Virus record (IMG/VR): IMGVR_UViG_3300037725_000018
Span: 124,001 to 188,000 of that record
DNA: 64,000 nucleotides
From: a virus
Strand: one strand, 5' to 3'
The translations under genes and the position numbers were made by a program. The notes below the pieces were generated by a model. That model did no database searches. It was not told the DNA's origin and worked only from the letters and a program-made list of their open reading frames with translations. Below, in pieces: positions 7,874 to 15,984 of the stretch. The number at the start of each line of letters is the position of its first letter. Position 1 is the stretch's first letter.

Positions 7874-8218
7874 TTACTGCTCGTTCATTTGAGTTTTTAG
7901 GTTCACCGCTTTTTGCGCTAGTTCGTAATTCTCGACAGACTCTTGCGCCGAATAGTCAATGATTTGAGTAAGCATATGTTTTGTGTCTTCTCTATTAAGA
8001 CCATATGCTCGACTACCGTAAACGAAAACGTAAACCTCTTTTTTGCCCGTATCTATCATGTGCTGGATTCTATCATAGAGTTTTTGGTATATCTTTTCGG
8101 AGTTTTCTTTGAAGAAGCGTGCAATATTTTCTTCTTCCGGAACCACAATAAGCTTATCGGTATTGATGGTTCTTGTTTTTTCTGCGCTTTCCGGGTGTAG
8201 TCTTACGGAATTCTCCAT
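7874..8218 (-). CDS. 114-residue protein, unknown
   Basis: A central beta-strand with EVYVFVYGSRAYG resembles the G-S-x-A-x-G start of nucleotidyltransferase folds, but the D-x-D metal site is not evident. The rest is helical and charged. It may be a degenerate or minimal nucleotidyltransferase; function unassigned. Confidence 0.6.
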   Translation of the reverse strand: MENSVRLHPESAEKTRTINTDKLIVVPEEENIARFFKENSEKIYQKLYDRIQHMIDTGKKEVYVFVYGSRAYGLNREDTKHMLTQIIDYSAQESVENYELAQKAVNLKTQMNEQ

Positions 8219-8280
8219 CGTCTTTGTCAGATGCTGTCATAAGTTATGTGAATGTAAAAGTAACCACCGCAGAAGCGGTT

Positions 8281-8595
8281 TTACGATTCATCTTCTAAAA
8301 GTTCCTCCATATACGCAACAAGTTTATTTTTTCGAACAACGCCAACATGCTCTTTTACGAGTTCTCCTTTGTAGTAGACGTGAATAGTTGGAACGCTTCG
8401 AATGCCTTTCTCAGAAACGTGATCTATGTTTTCATCGATGTTAACCTTTACTATTTCGGTTCCGTCAACGTCAACTTTGTCTAATACCTTTGCAAGACGG
8501 TTACACGGCCCGCACCATTCGGCATAGTAATCTATAACCGCAACATCTGTGTTGTTGATAACATCTTCAATTTCTTCTGCCTGTATTTCTTTCAT
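8281..8595 (-). CDS. thioredoxin
   Basis: 104 residues, the full thioredoxin length. Active site WCGPC at residues 27-31 after strand VAVIDYYAE, and the cis-proline loop RSVPTIHV near residue 75. It reduces disulfides and could serve ribonucleotide reductase or act as a polymerase processivity partner, as in other phages; neither partner is in this window. Confidence 0.95.
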   Translation of the reverse strand: MKEIQAEEIEDVINNTDVAVIDYYAEWCGPCNRLAKVLDKVDVDGTEIVKVNIDENIDHVSEKGIRSVPTIHVYYKGELVKEHVGVVRKNKLVAYMEELLEDES

Positions 8596-8653
8596 GTAAT
8601 TTAAAGTAGTTTTTATCAGTTCGTTTATTAGTGTTTCGGGTGTTGTGTGTTTT

Positions 8654-8748
8654 TGGCAGCGTCCGGGAATCGAACCCGGAGAGAAAACAGGAGTGAAAAT
8701 TTACAATCCAGTTCTTATGCTGGTTTGTAAGGCCGCAAATTACCTGCC
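8654..8748 (-). tRNA. tRNA-like sequence, class II size, anticodon unclear
   Basis: The 3' half is tRNA-like: T-arm TCCGGG-TTCGATT-CCCGGA and acceptor strand CGCTGCC with discriminator A. The 5' candidate GGCAGGT pairs at only five of seven positions. The middle folds into one long hairpin (TTACAA/TTGTAA with CCAG/CTGG) whose loop CATAAGAA lacks U33. It is about 95 nt, so a long-variable-arm tRNA is possible, but it may be degenerate or a tRNA mimic. It lies beside the structured RNA at 8817-9289. Confidence 0.45.
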
Positions 8749-8816
8749 TTCTCAACGCCGAAGATCCGACTTTCGACGTGCCCATCGCAACGCTGCTTCA
8801 CTCATATATAAGAGAC

Positions 8817-9289
8817 TTCAAGAAAGCTTCACACTTGAAAACGAAAGCGGTTTGGTTTGTCGTATATCTATTCACACACAAGCAACATTTCGGACACAAT
8901 CTAAAGCGTATGTCGCCTATGCGTTGACCGAACTAATCCGGTTTTTTGACCGGGCACTGATAAACATTTGCCTAGTTCATCGCAGGCTAAAAAAAGTATC
9001 AGCGGGGCCACATACGAAGAGGCGAACGATGCCGAGCACGGCAACCGGGACTGTTTGACAAACAGTTTAAAGAAATCAAACAGGGTTGGTGGGAACGTTC
9101 GCCTCTTACGATCCGACGTAAGATCGTAAATTTTACGTCATACCATATGTCCGAAATAAAACAAGCCCAACTGGAAGCATAAGATCCGGGATCGATTCCG
9201 GTGAGAAGTTCCAGCGGCTAAAACGGCTTGACCGGAGAGTGTTCTAAAATCTCTTCCCGGTTAAGCATGGGGTTTGTATGTCCAAACCC
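8817..9289 (+). ncRNA. large ornate structured RNA (GOLLD/ROOL-like candidate)
   Basis: No convincing ORF, but many near-perfect helices: TTCAAG/CTTGAA (8817/8834), CCGGT/ACCGG (8938/8949), CTGATA/TATCAG (8957/8997), a 12-bp stem AAGAGGCGAACG/CGTTCGCCTCTT (9017/9096) enclosing a TGCCG/CGGCA hairpin and CTGTTTGA/TCAAACAG, an H-type pseudoknot (TTACGATC/GATCGTAA at 9106/9122 with loop GACGTAA pairing to TTACGTC at 9133), CTGGAA/TTCCAG (9171/9209), a 10-bp stem GCTTGACCGG/CCGGTTAAGC (9226/9257) and GGGTTTG/CAAACCC (9270/9283). A G-U pair in the 10-bp stem favours the plus strand. Phage genomes carry giant RNAs (GOLLD, ROOL) near tRNAs; membership is not shown. Confidence 0.6.
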
Positions 9290-9581
9290 GAATACTGGAG
9301 TGTGAAGGGAAGCAAAAAAAACTTTGAAGTGTTATTTGTAATGCTAGTAGTAATATTAATAGTAGTAGTAGTAGTGAAAGGTGTCTTTGAAGTTTTACTT
9401 TTAAACTAAACTAAAACTGAAAAAACTACACTTGATACTACTGAAAATAACACTTTGAAACCTTTTACAGCTTCACTTTTAAGTTACACTTCCTTTCTTA
9501 CTTTCTACCTATAAATAGAAGTAGAGGGTAAAACACTTTAAAATAGGTTTACGCACTTAAAGCCTAAAACTTAACAAAACT
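9290..9581. other. AT-rich intergenic region with TAG repeat
   Basis: 292 bases without an ORF. It contains a (TAG/TAA)n microsatellite at about 9343-9376 and very A/T-rich sequence leading to the plus-strand gene at 9582. It probably holds that gene's promoter, but I cannot point to one convincing site. Confidence 0.4.
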
Positions 9582-9938
9582 ATGAAACTACAAGAAAGAA
9601 AACTTCGCTCGCTTATTAGAGAAATAACAAAAGACGTGTTGTTTGAAGACGAAAAAGACCTAAGTGACGTAGATGTAGAAGAAGGAAAAATGCACCGGGT
9701 TTTAGACATTCCAGAAGACGAAAATATATCTGACAACTACGATTCCGGTGAACAGCTTGCAAGAGACTTAGTAGACGCTGTAGGAGATGAACAAGAAGCT
9801 TCTGGAATGCTTGCATTTGCAGCAAATATTGATCCGGAAGACAACATTTTTGACGACGCTTTAGAAGCAATTGGAGAAATTGACTTTGAAGAGTCTTTGA
9901 AGTTAAAAAACAAGACTAGCTACAAAGACCTCTTTTAG
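9582..9938 (+). CDS. acidic protein with LIRE-type N-terminal motif, unknown
   Basis: 118 residues. A basic N-terminal helix (KLRSLIREITKDVLFE, residues 7-22) precedes a strongly acidic helical body. Similar short L-I/L-R-E-[IV]-[TK] leaders occur in other proteins of this window (5959 and, more weakly, 10005). Such leaders are common in marine-phage proteins, where they may direct assembly; that is inference. First of two plus-strand genes downstream of the structured RNA. Confidence 0.65.
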   Translation: MKLQERKLRSLIREITKDVLFEDEKDLSDVDVEEGKMHRVLDIPEDENISDNYDSGEQLARDLVDAVGDEQEASGMLAFAANIDPEDNIFDDALEAIGEIDFEESLKLKNKTSYKDLF

Positions 9939-10004
9939 TTAGCTAGCTACCATTTTTCTCATTATAACCAACAACAATAACCATCATAGTATTAAAAACA
10001 GGAT

Positions 10005-10301
10005 ATGAAATTTTCAGAACTAGTACAAGAGTTGGTAGTAAAAGAGCAAGAGAAAGGAGAACTAAAGGCCCTAGCAGGTCTTGACCCAAACGAAACGATG
10101 AACGTTGCCGCAGCAAGAGACGTTGGCCGGGAAGTAGCCCAAATGACCGATGAAGAGCGCCGCACTCGCTTTCTAAACATGATTAAAGCTCTTGGCGGGT
10201 ACTACACAGGAAGAAACAGAGAAACGCAGCTAAAGCTTACAGACCTTCGAACCGCCGCTCTTGAAGCGTACAACGAAGAAAGAGGCGAAATTGAAAATTA
10301 A
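10005..10301 (+). CDS. 98-residue helical protein, unknown
   Basis: N-terminal helix MKFSELVQELVVKEQEKGEL, then an all-helical, charged body with RRTRFLNMIKALGGYYTGR. No family recognised. It follows the 9582 gene in the same direction and its end overlaps the convergent 10298 gene by 4 bases. Confidence 0.65.
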   Translation: MKFSELVQELVVKEQEKGELKALAGLDPNETMNVAAARDVGREVAQMTDEERRTRFLNMIKALGGYYTGRNRETQLKLTDLRTAALEAYNEERGEIEN

Positions 10302-10528
10302 CTATAGAAGTCAAGTTTAAACATTTCAGAAGCGCCCGTTTTCACATCAAATTTTCCATCATCTTCACCCTTAACATACTTTTTAAAGAGCGGCAATTCA
10401 TTATCTTCGGCAAATTGTCCATTGTAAATATCAACCAAAACTAAAGAATCACCCACGCGCAAGTTTTCGTAGGTGGAGCTAGAACAGAATTTTCGATAGT
10501 CTTTATGATTCTGAAAAACAATATTCAT
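10298..10528 (-). CDS. mini-protein, M-h-h-h family-like
   Basis: 76 residues beginning MNIVFQNHKDYRKF, a strand then charged helix as in the arrayed mini-proteins, but with a longer beta-rich middle (DSLVLVDIYNG). Function unknown. Four bases separate it from the stop of the 10533 gene. Confidence 0.6.
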   Translation of the reverse strand: MNIVFQNHKDYRKFCSSSTYENLRVGDSLVLVDIYNGQFAEDNELPLFKKYVKGEDDGKFDVKTGASEMFKLDFYS

Positions 10529-10532
10529 TCGC

Positions 10533-10853
10533 TTAGAAACTGTTTGTTAAAAACTTCTTGTAGTGTTTGACTTTTAGCTTCTGTGGAAGCGACGTGTCTA
10601 TTCTTCTTGTCTTTAGGTCAACCGGGTCTTTTGAAATTGAAGATTCTTGGGAAGCAGACAAAACAAAGTCTTTTCTACTTTTGTGACCAAACGCCTTTTG
10701 AGCGCCCACATAAACAATGTAGTCTTTTGGCAATAGCGGAATAGAAGAGTTAGAAATCTTATACCGCTTCCCACCAACCTCAAATATAGAGTTGAATCTA
10801 CTTACGATTTTCTTTCCACACTCTTCAAAGTCTCTGGTAATTAGTATAACCAT
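10533..10853 (-). CDS. 106-residue mini-protein, M-h-h-h family-like
   Basis: Starts MVILITRDFEECGKKI, has a central strand ending in P (SSIPLLPKDYIVYVGA) and a C-terminal KVKHYKKFLTNSF helix. This is an enlarged version of the array family plan (strand, helix, strand-P, basic helix). Function unknown. Confidence 0.6.
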   Translation of the reverse strand: MVILITRDFEECGKKIVSRFNSIFEVGGKRYKISNSSIPLLPKDYIVYVGAQKAFGHKSRKDFVLSASQESSISKDPVDLKTRRIDTSLPQKLKVKHYKKFLTNSF

Positions 10854-10874
10854 TTTTTAAGATTTCACTACCTG

Positions 10875-12068
10875 TTAATTTTCGTTTGACTCTACGCTCA
10901 TTCCACCGTCTTTTCCGACCTTGTACTTTCTTCCTTTCTTTTTGATTTGATCTTTGAGCGTGTCAATGTCTTCTTTGGTGATTTCGTTTCCACTTTCGTC
11001 GGCAACTTCTTCCACCTGCTCTTGAACCTCTTCGGAAAACTCTTCCATTTCCTCTTTAGAGGCTTTGTCTTCGCTTTCCTCCGGATCTTCTTTTGAAGAA
11101 GGGTGTTGGGTAGGGGTTGAACTTTCTTGCCTTTGAAAGCCTTCAAGAGCCTTCAAATGTCCACCGGAAGAATCTTCTGCCTTCGGAGAAGGGGAAATGA
11201 CAACTCTCTCTACGTCTGGCTTTTCTTCCCTTTCAACAGGAGTTGAAGGTTCATGGACGCTTTCCTCTTCATTTTCGCTGTGCCTTCCAGTCATAACGTT
11301 AAACGCAACGACAAGAGCAACGGCCATTGGGTCAAACACAAACATAATCATCCCAATGAAGATAAGAACGGCGTTGTCTCTTTCAATTCCGAAAAGACCT
11401 GCCGTTTGAATAACCGGGCCAAGTTTTGAGCGAACGTCAACGTTTTCTCCGGTTTTCAAGTCAAGCTTTCTTTGGTTGAACGCAGAAACTGAATCTGTAG
11501 CGACGGAAATTTTATTGTTGATTCGGTCGAGTTGATTTTGCGTATTTGCAATTTGATCTTGAAGGCGTTCAACTGCTTCTTTATCGGTCTTCCATCCCCG
11601 TTCGGCATACTTCTGGCTTGCAGTTTGAAGTTGGGTTCTAAGAGAACGCTTGTCCTCAAGAAGAGCCTTTCTTTCTTGGTCGTATCTGTCAAGCCGATTT
11701 TCATATAGAGCCTTCTTTTCTTCCACCGCTTCGATTCTTTGTTCATTTACAGAAAGAGAAGAAGCCACCTGCTTGTACGAGCTGCTTAGGAAACCATAAA
11801 TTCCGATGCTCGTGACAAGCATCATAATAACGGTGAAGAAAGAAAATACCGACGCAAGCACCCGGCGTTTAGACATAAAAAAGCTATACGCCACGCTTGC
11901 ACACACGAGCTTTCCAGCTTCTAAAACCGTTCCCATAATCTTTGTAGCAATCGGAGAACCACCGAAAAGCTTCGAAATCCCTATAACAGAAAAATACGCC
12001 GCAACCGCCGCAATTGCAAGTGCGACGATCCCGACGATAACTTTCCGAACCCAACTTGTGTTTTCCAT
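10875..12068 (-). CDS. multi-pass membrane protein with periplasmic/cytoplasmic coiled coil
   Basis: 397 residues. Predicted membrane helices at about 8-32, 40-62, 70-95 and 228-258; a long coiled coil at 100-200 (heptads in LQTASQKYAERG, DRINNKISVATDS); and an acidic, proline/glutamate-rich tail after 265 that ends in a small basic module (IKKKGRKYKVGKDGGM). No enzymatic motif. Phages carry such proteins of unknown role; membrane remodelling, superinfection exclusion or lysis control are possibilities only. Confidence 0.65.
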   Translation of the reverse strand: MENTSWVRKVIVGIVALAIAAVAAYFSVIGISKLFGGSPIATKIMGTVLEAGKLVCASVAYSFFMSKRRVLASVFSFFTVIMMLVTSIGIYGFLSSSYKQVASSLSVNEQRIEAVEEKKALYENRLDRYDQERKALLEDKRSLRTQLQTASQKYAERGWKTDKEAVERLQDQIANTQNQLDRINNKISVATDSVSAFNQRKLDLKTGENVDVRSKLGPVIQTAGLFGIERDNAVLIFIGMIMFVFDPMAVALVVAFNVMTGRHSENEEESVHEPSTPVEREEKPDVERVVISPSPKAEDSSGGHLKALEGFQRQESSTPTQHPSSKEDPEESEDKASKEEMEEFSEEVQEQVEEVADESGNEITKEDIDTLKDQIKKKGRKYKVGKDGGMSVESNEN

Positions 12069-12077
12069 GTCTTTAAT

Positions 12078-12272
12078 TTACTTTGTTCGTGAAAAGTCTT
12101 CTCGCTCCAAGCTTACTTTCTGATCAATTTGCTTAGATAGATTCAAGATTTGCCTAAAAATCTTTACGCAGTCTGTAGCAGAAAGAGATTGCTTCTTTAG
12201 GTTCTTTGCCGCGTTTCGTGCAAGCTCTTGAATGGAGTCGTTCTTTTGTGTTACGTCTGACTTGTATTTCAT
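12078..12272 (-). CDS. 64-residue helical protein, unknown
   Basis: All-helical and basic (NDSIQELARNAAKNLKK, then KIFRQILNLSKQIDQK). It sits 9 bases upstream of the membrane-protein gene and is probably co-transcribed with it. No family recognised. Confidence 0.55.
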   Translation of the reverse strand: MKYKSDVTQKNDSIQELARNAAKNLKKQSLSATDCVKIFRQILNLSKQIDQKVSLEREDFSRTK

Positions 12273-12305
12273 TGGTATCTTCGTTTGTTTTGTAAATGAG
12301 TTCGT

Positions 12306-12965
12306 TTAAACAGATGTTCCGTCGAATTTATGCACTTTATATGTATCAACGCTTTCTTTATAACTTAGGTCAAGGGACGAAAGTTCTCCAAGGCAGAAAA
12401 ACCGTGTTCCCTTAACGTTTTTTGTTCTGTTGTGGTGCCAATGTCCAAAAATCCACATGTCCGGTTTGTGGGCTTCAAATAAAGCAGAAAGAAGTTGTCC
12501 GGTGCTTGTTTTAAAAATCTGTTTTGAAGGGAAAAGATTTTCTGTGGCCTCTGGTGGACCGTCGTGTGTTAAAACGACACGTGGACGAGCCTTTTTGTAA
12601 GCGACCAAAGCCTTTTTCATTTTCTTGTATCCAAGCTCTTCTTCTCTCCACCAGTCAACCCCTTCGGTCCTGTGTTTTCTGTCAATAGACCTTGCCCCCC
12701 GGACGAAAAAAACACTTTCATCCCAAGGAAGCGTCCCGTAGTCTCCAAGATGAAAGTCTGGAAGATTGTCGTAATCGTCATGGTTTCCCCCAAAAAACAC
12801 GTGACTGTTCGGGTCAAGACCTTCTTTTTTTACGAAGTGTCCCCTTCGGTTGTAATCTTTTGAAAAACCAAAGTCACCTACTTGAACAGACCGTTGAGAA
12901 CCTTGGATTTTTTTTATGTACCCCGGAACTTTGCCGTGGACATCTCCAACAATTCTTGTTTTCAT
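12306..12965 (-). CDS. calcineurin-like metallophosphoesterase
   Basis: 219 residues with the complete di-metal motif set: GDVHG (7-11), GDFGF (30-34), GNHD (60-63), THDG (133-136) and GHWH (174-177). The size and the WxFGHWHHN ending match small phage phosphoesterases related to lambda PP and YfcE-like enzymes. It hydrolyses phosphomono- or diesters with Mn/Fe; the substrate (protein, nucleotide or RNA 2',3'-cyclic phosphate) is not determined. Confidence 0.92.
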   Translation of the reverse strand: MKTRIVGDVHGKVPGYIKKIQGSQRSVQVGDFGFSKDYNRRGHFVKKEGLDPNSHVFFGGNHDDYDNLPDFHLGDYGTLPWDESVFFVRGARSIDRKHRTEGVDWWREEELGYKKMKKALVAYKKARPRVVLTHDGPPEATENLFPSKQIFKTSTGQLLSALFEAHKPDMWIFGHWHHNRTKNVKGTRFFCLGELSSLDLSYKESVDTYKVHKFDGTSV

Positions 12966-12986
12966 ATCAGTTTTACGTTAGAAGAA

Positions 12987-13484
12987 TTAAAAGCCCATAT
13001 CATCACCTTCTTCTTCGTCTTCCATTCCGATCACGTCAATGGGGTCTGACTCCAACTGTTCCCACTTGTGGTCTTGACGAAGAATCATAATGTGTACGTG
13101 CTCGCCTTTTTCCCCGTTTTCGTTTGTAACCTTCAAAGCATTTGGGTCAAAATAGTTTGAAAGGCCCGTCTTATTCATAAGCTTTCGGATATAGGTCAAA
13201 ACGTTTTCGGTTTTTTCAAACGTCTTGTCTGTAATTGTATACCGGATATACACGATGTCTTTTAAAGACGTGTACTTGGCACCGAAATACCGAACCATTA
13301 CATCTTTTACTCCCTTTTCAATTGCCTCTTTATGAAACTCGTCTCGAAAAGACTGAATTTCATCAATATACTCAGCCCGATCAATTTCAGTTTCGGCTTT
13401 TTTCTTTTGCCTGTCGTCTTTTACTTGACGCTGGATACTTTTTCGAATCCGGCGAAACTCTTTCTTTTTTTCTTCTGGTTTCAT
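12987..13484 (-). CDS. 165-residue protein, unknown
   Basis: A basic N-terminal coiled helix (residues 1-45), an alpha/beta body (VMVRYFGAKY, IVYIRYTITD, EHVHIMILRQD) and an acidic tail EEEGDDMGF. The ending and size recall small structural or scaffold proteins but no family is recognised. Its ATG overlaps the stop of the 13481 membrane-protein gene by 4 bases. Confidence 0.6.
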   Translation of the reverse strand: MKPEEKKKEFRRIRKSIQRQVKDDRQKKKAETEIDRAEYIDEIQSFRDEFHKEAIEKGVKDVMVRYFGAKYTSLKDIVYIRYTITDKTFEKTENVLTYIRKLMNKTGLSNYFDPNALKVTNENGEKGEHVHIMILRQDHKWEQLESDPIDVIGMEDEEEGDDMGF

Positions 13485-13747
13485 ACCTCTTTCTCTGTTT
13501 CTTTTTCGATATCGATGAATCGGTTTTGTGGTTTAAACCTTTTTAGATAGTCAATAAATTCTTCGTCTTTTACAACTCTGTCTGTCTTTGGTGGACTTGA
13601 AAACGGTGGTCCGTCTGGCCTGTTGGGGGATACCGGAGAGTTTCCACTTTCATCGCTACCTCCACCCCCATCGTCCCAATTAGATTGTAGGTATAGGTAG
13701 ATTACGAAAGCAAAAATTAGGCCAATGACAAAAGCTGAAAAGAGCAT
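13481..13747 (-). CDS. small N-anchored membrane protein
   Basis: 88 residues: one N-terminal membrane helix (FSAFVIGLIFAFVIYLYL), a G/P/S-rich linker with DDGGGGSDES, then a charged C-terminal domain. This resembles an inner-membrane spanin-like or holin-accessory layout, but there is no second spanin partner nearby, so the function is open. Confidence 0.55.
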   Translation of the reverse strand: MLFSAFVIGLIFAFVIYLYLQSNWDDGGGGSDESGNSPVSPNRPDGPPFSSPPKTDRVVKDEEFIDYLKRFKPQNRFIDIEKETEKEV

Positions 13748-13772
13748 AGGACTTCAAAGTATGAATTAAAAG

Positions 13773-13847
13773 AGCCGTAGGCGGGACTCGAACCCGCGTA
13801 GACGGATTTGCAGTCCGTCACCTAAAACCAAACTCGGACACCACGGC
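13773..13847 (-). tRNA. tRNA-Cys(GCA)
   Basis: 75 nt cloverleaf: acceptor GCCGTGG/CTACGGC with discriminator U73 (cysteine identity), anticodon arm GACGGACTGCAAATCCGTC with anticodon GCA, T-arm GCGGG-TTCGAGT-CCCGC. No encoded CCA. It lies between two minus-strand genes. Confidence 0.95.
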
Positions 13848-13859
13848 CTTGCTACTCTA

Positions 13860-14333
13860 TTAGTTCATAACAGCCGAATATAGGTCGCTGTATTGCTCTG
13901 CCGCTCCAACAAGGGTTGCAAGTTCGGCATAGACGTTAAGAAATTCAACGAGTTGTTCTCGCTCTTCATCGGAAAATTGGTCTCCGTACGGGTCGTTTCC
14001 TTCAAACGGGGACTGGCCCATTGGAGAACCAATTCCTATAGGACCACTACCTCCAAGCATAGAACCAAGGCCAAAGTTGGTTTCACCGTTTTGAATGTTC
14101 TCTCGAATTTTAGCAAAACGGTCACGAACGTCTTCAAGGTTGTCACGAATCACGCGGTAAGAATCCTCTCGCGTCCCGGAGTTTTCCATCATAAGCATTT
14201 GTGCAGAACGGGAAGCCTCTTCATCGTCAAGAGATTTTGAAATTGCTTTTCGGACTTCATATCCCGGACTGGCTTTCAAGTTTACTCCTTCTGTGTTTAG
14301 TGCAATGTGTCGAATCAATCGATCTCTGTCCAT
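13860..14333 (-). CDS. 157-residue protein, unknown
   Basis: N-terminal helical region with RDRLIRHIALNTEGVNLK, a glycine-rich segment (FGLGSMLGGSGPIGIGS, residues 90-106) and a C-terminal helix. The glycine-rich linker between helical halves is the main visible feature. No family recognised. Directly upstream of tRNA-Cys. Confidence 0.6.
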   Translation of the reverse strand: MDRDRLIRHIALNTEGVNLKASPGYEVRKAISKSLDDEEASRSAQMLMMENSGTREDSYRVIRDNLEDVRDRFAKIRENIQNGETNFGLGSMLGGSGPIGIGSPMGQSPFEGNDPYGDQFSDEEREQLVEFLNVYAELATLVGAAEQYSDLYSAVMN

Positions 14334-14404
14334 AATGACTTGTATTTTGTATTTAAGGGTAAAAGTGCAAGATAAAAACGGTCAGCTTTCGGTCTTGTTT
14401 CAAG

Positions 14405-14845
14405 CTACCTGTTTTGTCGTTCATAAATAATTAATGCTTTACAGTCAGATTCGCATTGTACGACGTGTTTTTGTCCCGGATCAATTGAAACTGAACCCAT
14501 AGACCCAACTGTTTTCGATTCGCCTTGTCCGGTAAGTTTCATTGAACCTTCTAAGATCAAGTAAAAAACACTTCGGTCTTCAATGTTTACCGTTTGTGGC
14601 TTCTTTTCTGAAATTTCATGATACCAACACTCGGTGTCTTCGTTTTTAAAAAGAAGCTTTCCGTTCCACGGAATCTTGTCCCCACAGCAAGGCGTCGGGT
14701 TTGAAGAGTTAATCTGTATACCTTTCAAATTTTCAAATATACCTTTTGCGTCACCGGGAACTTCTTTCATGATCTTTTTTTGAAGATCAACAATTTTTCC
14801 ATGTTCTTTGTTTAGATTGTCAATAAGTTCGTTAGAAGACTTCAT
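14405..14845 (-). CDS. cupin-domain protein
   Basis: 146 residues: an N-terminal helix (1-35) and a small cupin barrel at about 55-143. Strands SVFYLILEGSMKLTG and SVSIDPGQKHVVQ match the two cupin motifs, although the metal-ligand set is incomplete (one H in motif 2). Metal-dependent chemistry is therefore uncertain; sugar or small-molecule binding is possible. A TATATA element lies about 25 bases upstream. Confidence 0.7.
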   Translation of the reverse strand: MKSSNELIDNLNKEHGKIVDLQKKIMKEVPGDAKGIFENLKGIQINSSNPTPCCGDKIPWNGKLLFKNEDTECWYHEISEKKPQTVNIEDRSVFYLILEGSMKLTGQGESKTVGSMGSVSIDPGQKHVVQCESDCKALIIYERQNR

Positions 14846-14869
14846 TACATTGATTTGGCGTAGTTTATC

Positions 14870-14883
14870 TGTTTATATATAGA
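14870..14883 (-). promoter_or_regulatory. TATATA-type promoter-like element
   Basis: GTCTATATATAAAC on the minus strand, 25-38 bases before the cupin gene start. Confidence 0.45.
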
Positions 14884-14909
14884 CCCTTGCTGTACATACA
14901 AACGCAGAC

Positions 14910-14942
14910 AAACCCGCCTGTCTTTTGACTACAGACGGGTTT
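14910..14942 (-). terminator. hairpin terminator of the HD-kinase gene
   Basis: AAACCCG-C-CTGT pairs with ACAG-A-CGGGTTT around a 9-base loop (one C-A mismatch). It overlaps the last codons of the 14929 gene; on the minus strand a T-poor run follows. Confidence 0.55.
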
Positions 14943-15900
14943 GAAAGCGATCTTTCATTTTTTCAACGTGCTTGTCCGGAACCCCGTGAGTCGTTTTTCC
15001 ACCGTGACGATTCTCTTTCACAATGCTGTGGACCCGGTACCCGTTTAGAGAAGCAACATGGTAGTAATAAATCATTTCCCATGTCCGGGTAAACGTGTTG
15101 TCCACAACAATCCGCTCTTTTCCGTCACGCATGGCGTTGAAGACTTGCGTTTGGCACCAAGCGTGTGCCTCGGAAAGACGGCTTTTATCGAAGTTGTAGT
15201 TTCCGTCTTCGTCGGTGAAAAAGTCGTCTGCGGAAACGCGAACGTCCGGATCGATAAGAGAAGAAAACGTCGTCTTTCCAGAGCCGGGAACCCCGCGAAC
15301 CAAAATCAAATCTCCGCGTTTCTTTCGGCTTTCAAACGTGTTTTCAATCTTAGAAAGAATCTTCTCTTCAAAATCCCGAAAGTCCTTTTCGGCTCTTTCT
15401 CTCCGGGCTTCGGTGGTCCGGTCCATATAACCAACCATGTCGTCAGCCTTCGTGAAAGCCTCAAGCATTTCCCAAGCGTTCATGTCAAATCCGGAGGCTT
15501 CCCGCTTCATCCGGTCAACCTTCGAATCAGACATGTCTTCGATGAACTTGATCTTCATGTGGTTTTTCACAATCCACCGAACCAAATCCCGGTTGATTCC
15601 TTCCGGAAACATAAACGGCATGTGGGAAACGTAATCTGCCGAAATGCTCGCGTGCCCGTAAGAAGTCCAATGTCCGTGTTTGGGGTGACGTTTGGTGCAA
15701 TCAATCTTTCCAACGTCGTGAAAGAGAATCGCCCAAATCATCACCTGAACTTCTTCGGCTTCAAACCCCCCACTGAAGTCCCGGATAAAACCATCCATCA
15801 CAAAAGCGGTGTGTCTCCACACGTTGCCTTCAGGGTGATAGTCTTCTCTTTGGGGAGTCTCCCGAAGCTGGTTGAAAATATCTTCAATAAAAGCCTTCAT
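14929..15900 (-). CDS. HD-domain/5'-polynucleotide kinase fusion
   Basis: 323 residues. The N-terminal half is an HD phosphohydrolase: H30, H61-D62 in FHDVGK, later H83. The C-terminal half is a P-loop kinase: LVRGVPGSGKTT (200-211) with SADDFF and an R-rich lid. This domain order (HD then kinase) is the one described for phage RM378 polynucleotide kinase, the reverse of T4 Pnkp. It heals broken RNA or DNA ends by 5' phosphorylation and probable removal of 3'/cyclic phosphate, making ends for the RNA ligase at 16722. Together they would repair tRNAs cut by host anticodon nucleases. Confidence 0.9.
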   Translation of the reverse strand: MKAFIEDIFNQLRETPQREDYHPEGNVWRHTAFVMDGFIRDFSGGFEAEEVQVMIWAILFHDVGKIDCTKRHPKHGHWTSYGHASISADYVSHMPFMFPEGINRDLVRWIVKNHMKIKFIEDMSDSKVDRMKREASGFDMNAWEMLEAFTKADDMVGYMDRTTEARRERAEKDFRDFEEKILSKIENTFESRKKRGDLILVRGVPGSGKTTFSSLIDPDVRVSADDFFTDEDGNYNFDKSRLSEAHAWCQTQVFNAMRDGKERIVVDNTFTRTWEMIYYYHVASLNGYRVHSIVKENRHGGKTTHGVPDKHVEKMKDRFQTRL

Positions 15901-15984
15901 TGGCTTTGTTCTCTTGAATTAAAAGTCCCCTGTTTGCTCGCTACTTCAAACCCAAAAACACAAGACGTGTTCCGACCGGGAGTT

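Noticed and set aside
8567-8785. 72-codon minus-strand ORF
   Set aside because: It runs through the tRNA-like T-arm and has no protein-like pattern.
8645-9058. 137-codon plus-strand ORF
   Set aside because: It covers the tRNA-like sequence and part of the ornate RNA; composition is not coding-like and stems dominate.
9170-9215. T-arm-like CCGG-GATCGATT-CCGG suggesting a plus-strand tRNA
   Set aside because: The loop has eight bases without TTC, and no acceptor or anticodon arms surround it; it fits the ornate RNA stem instead.
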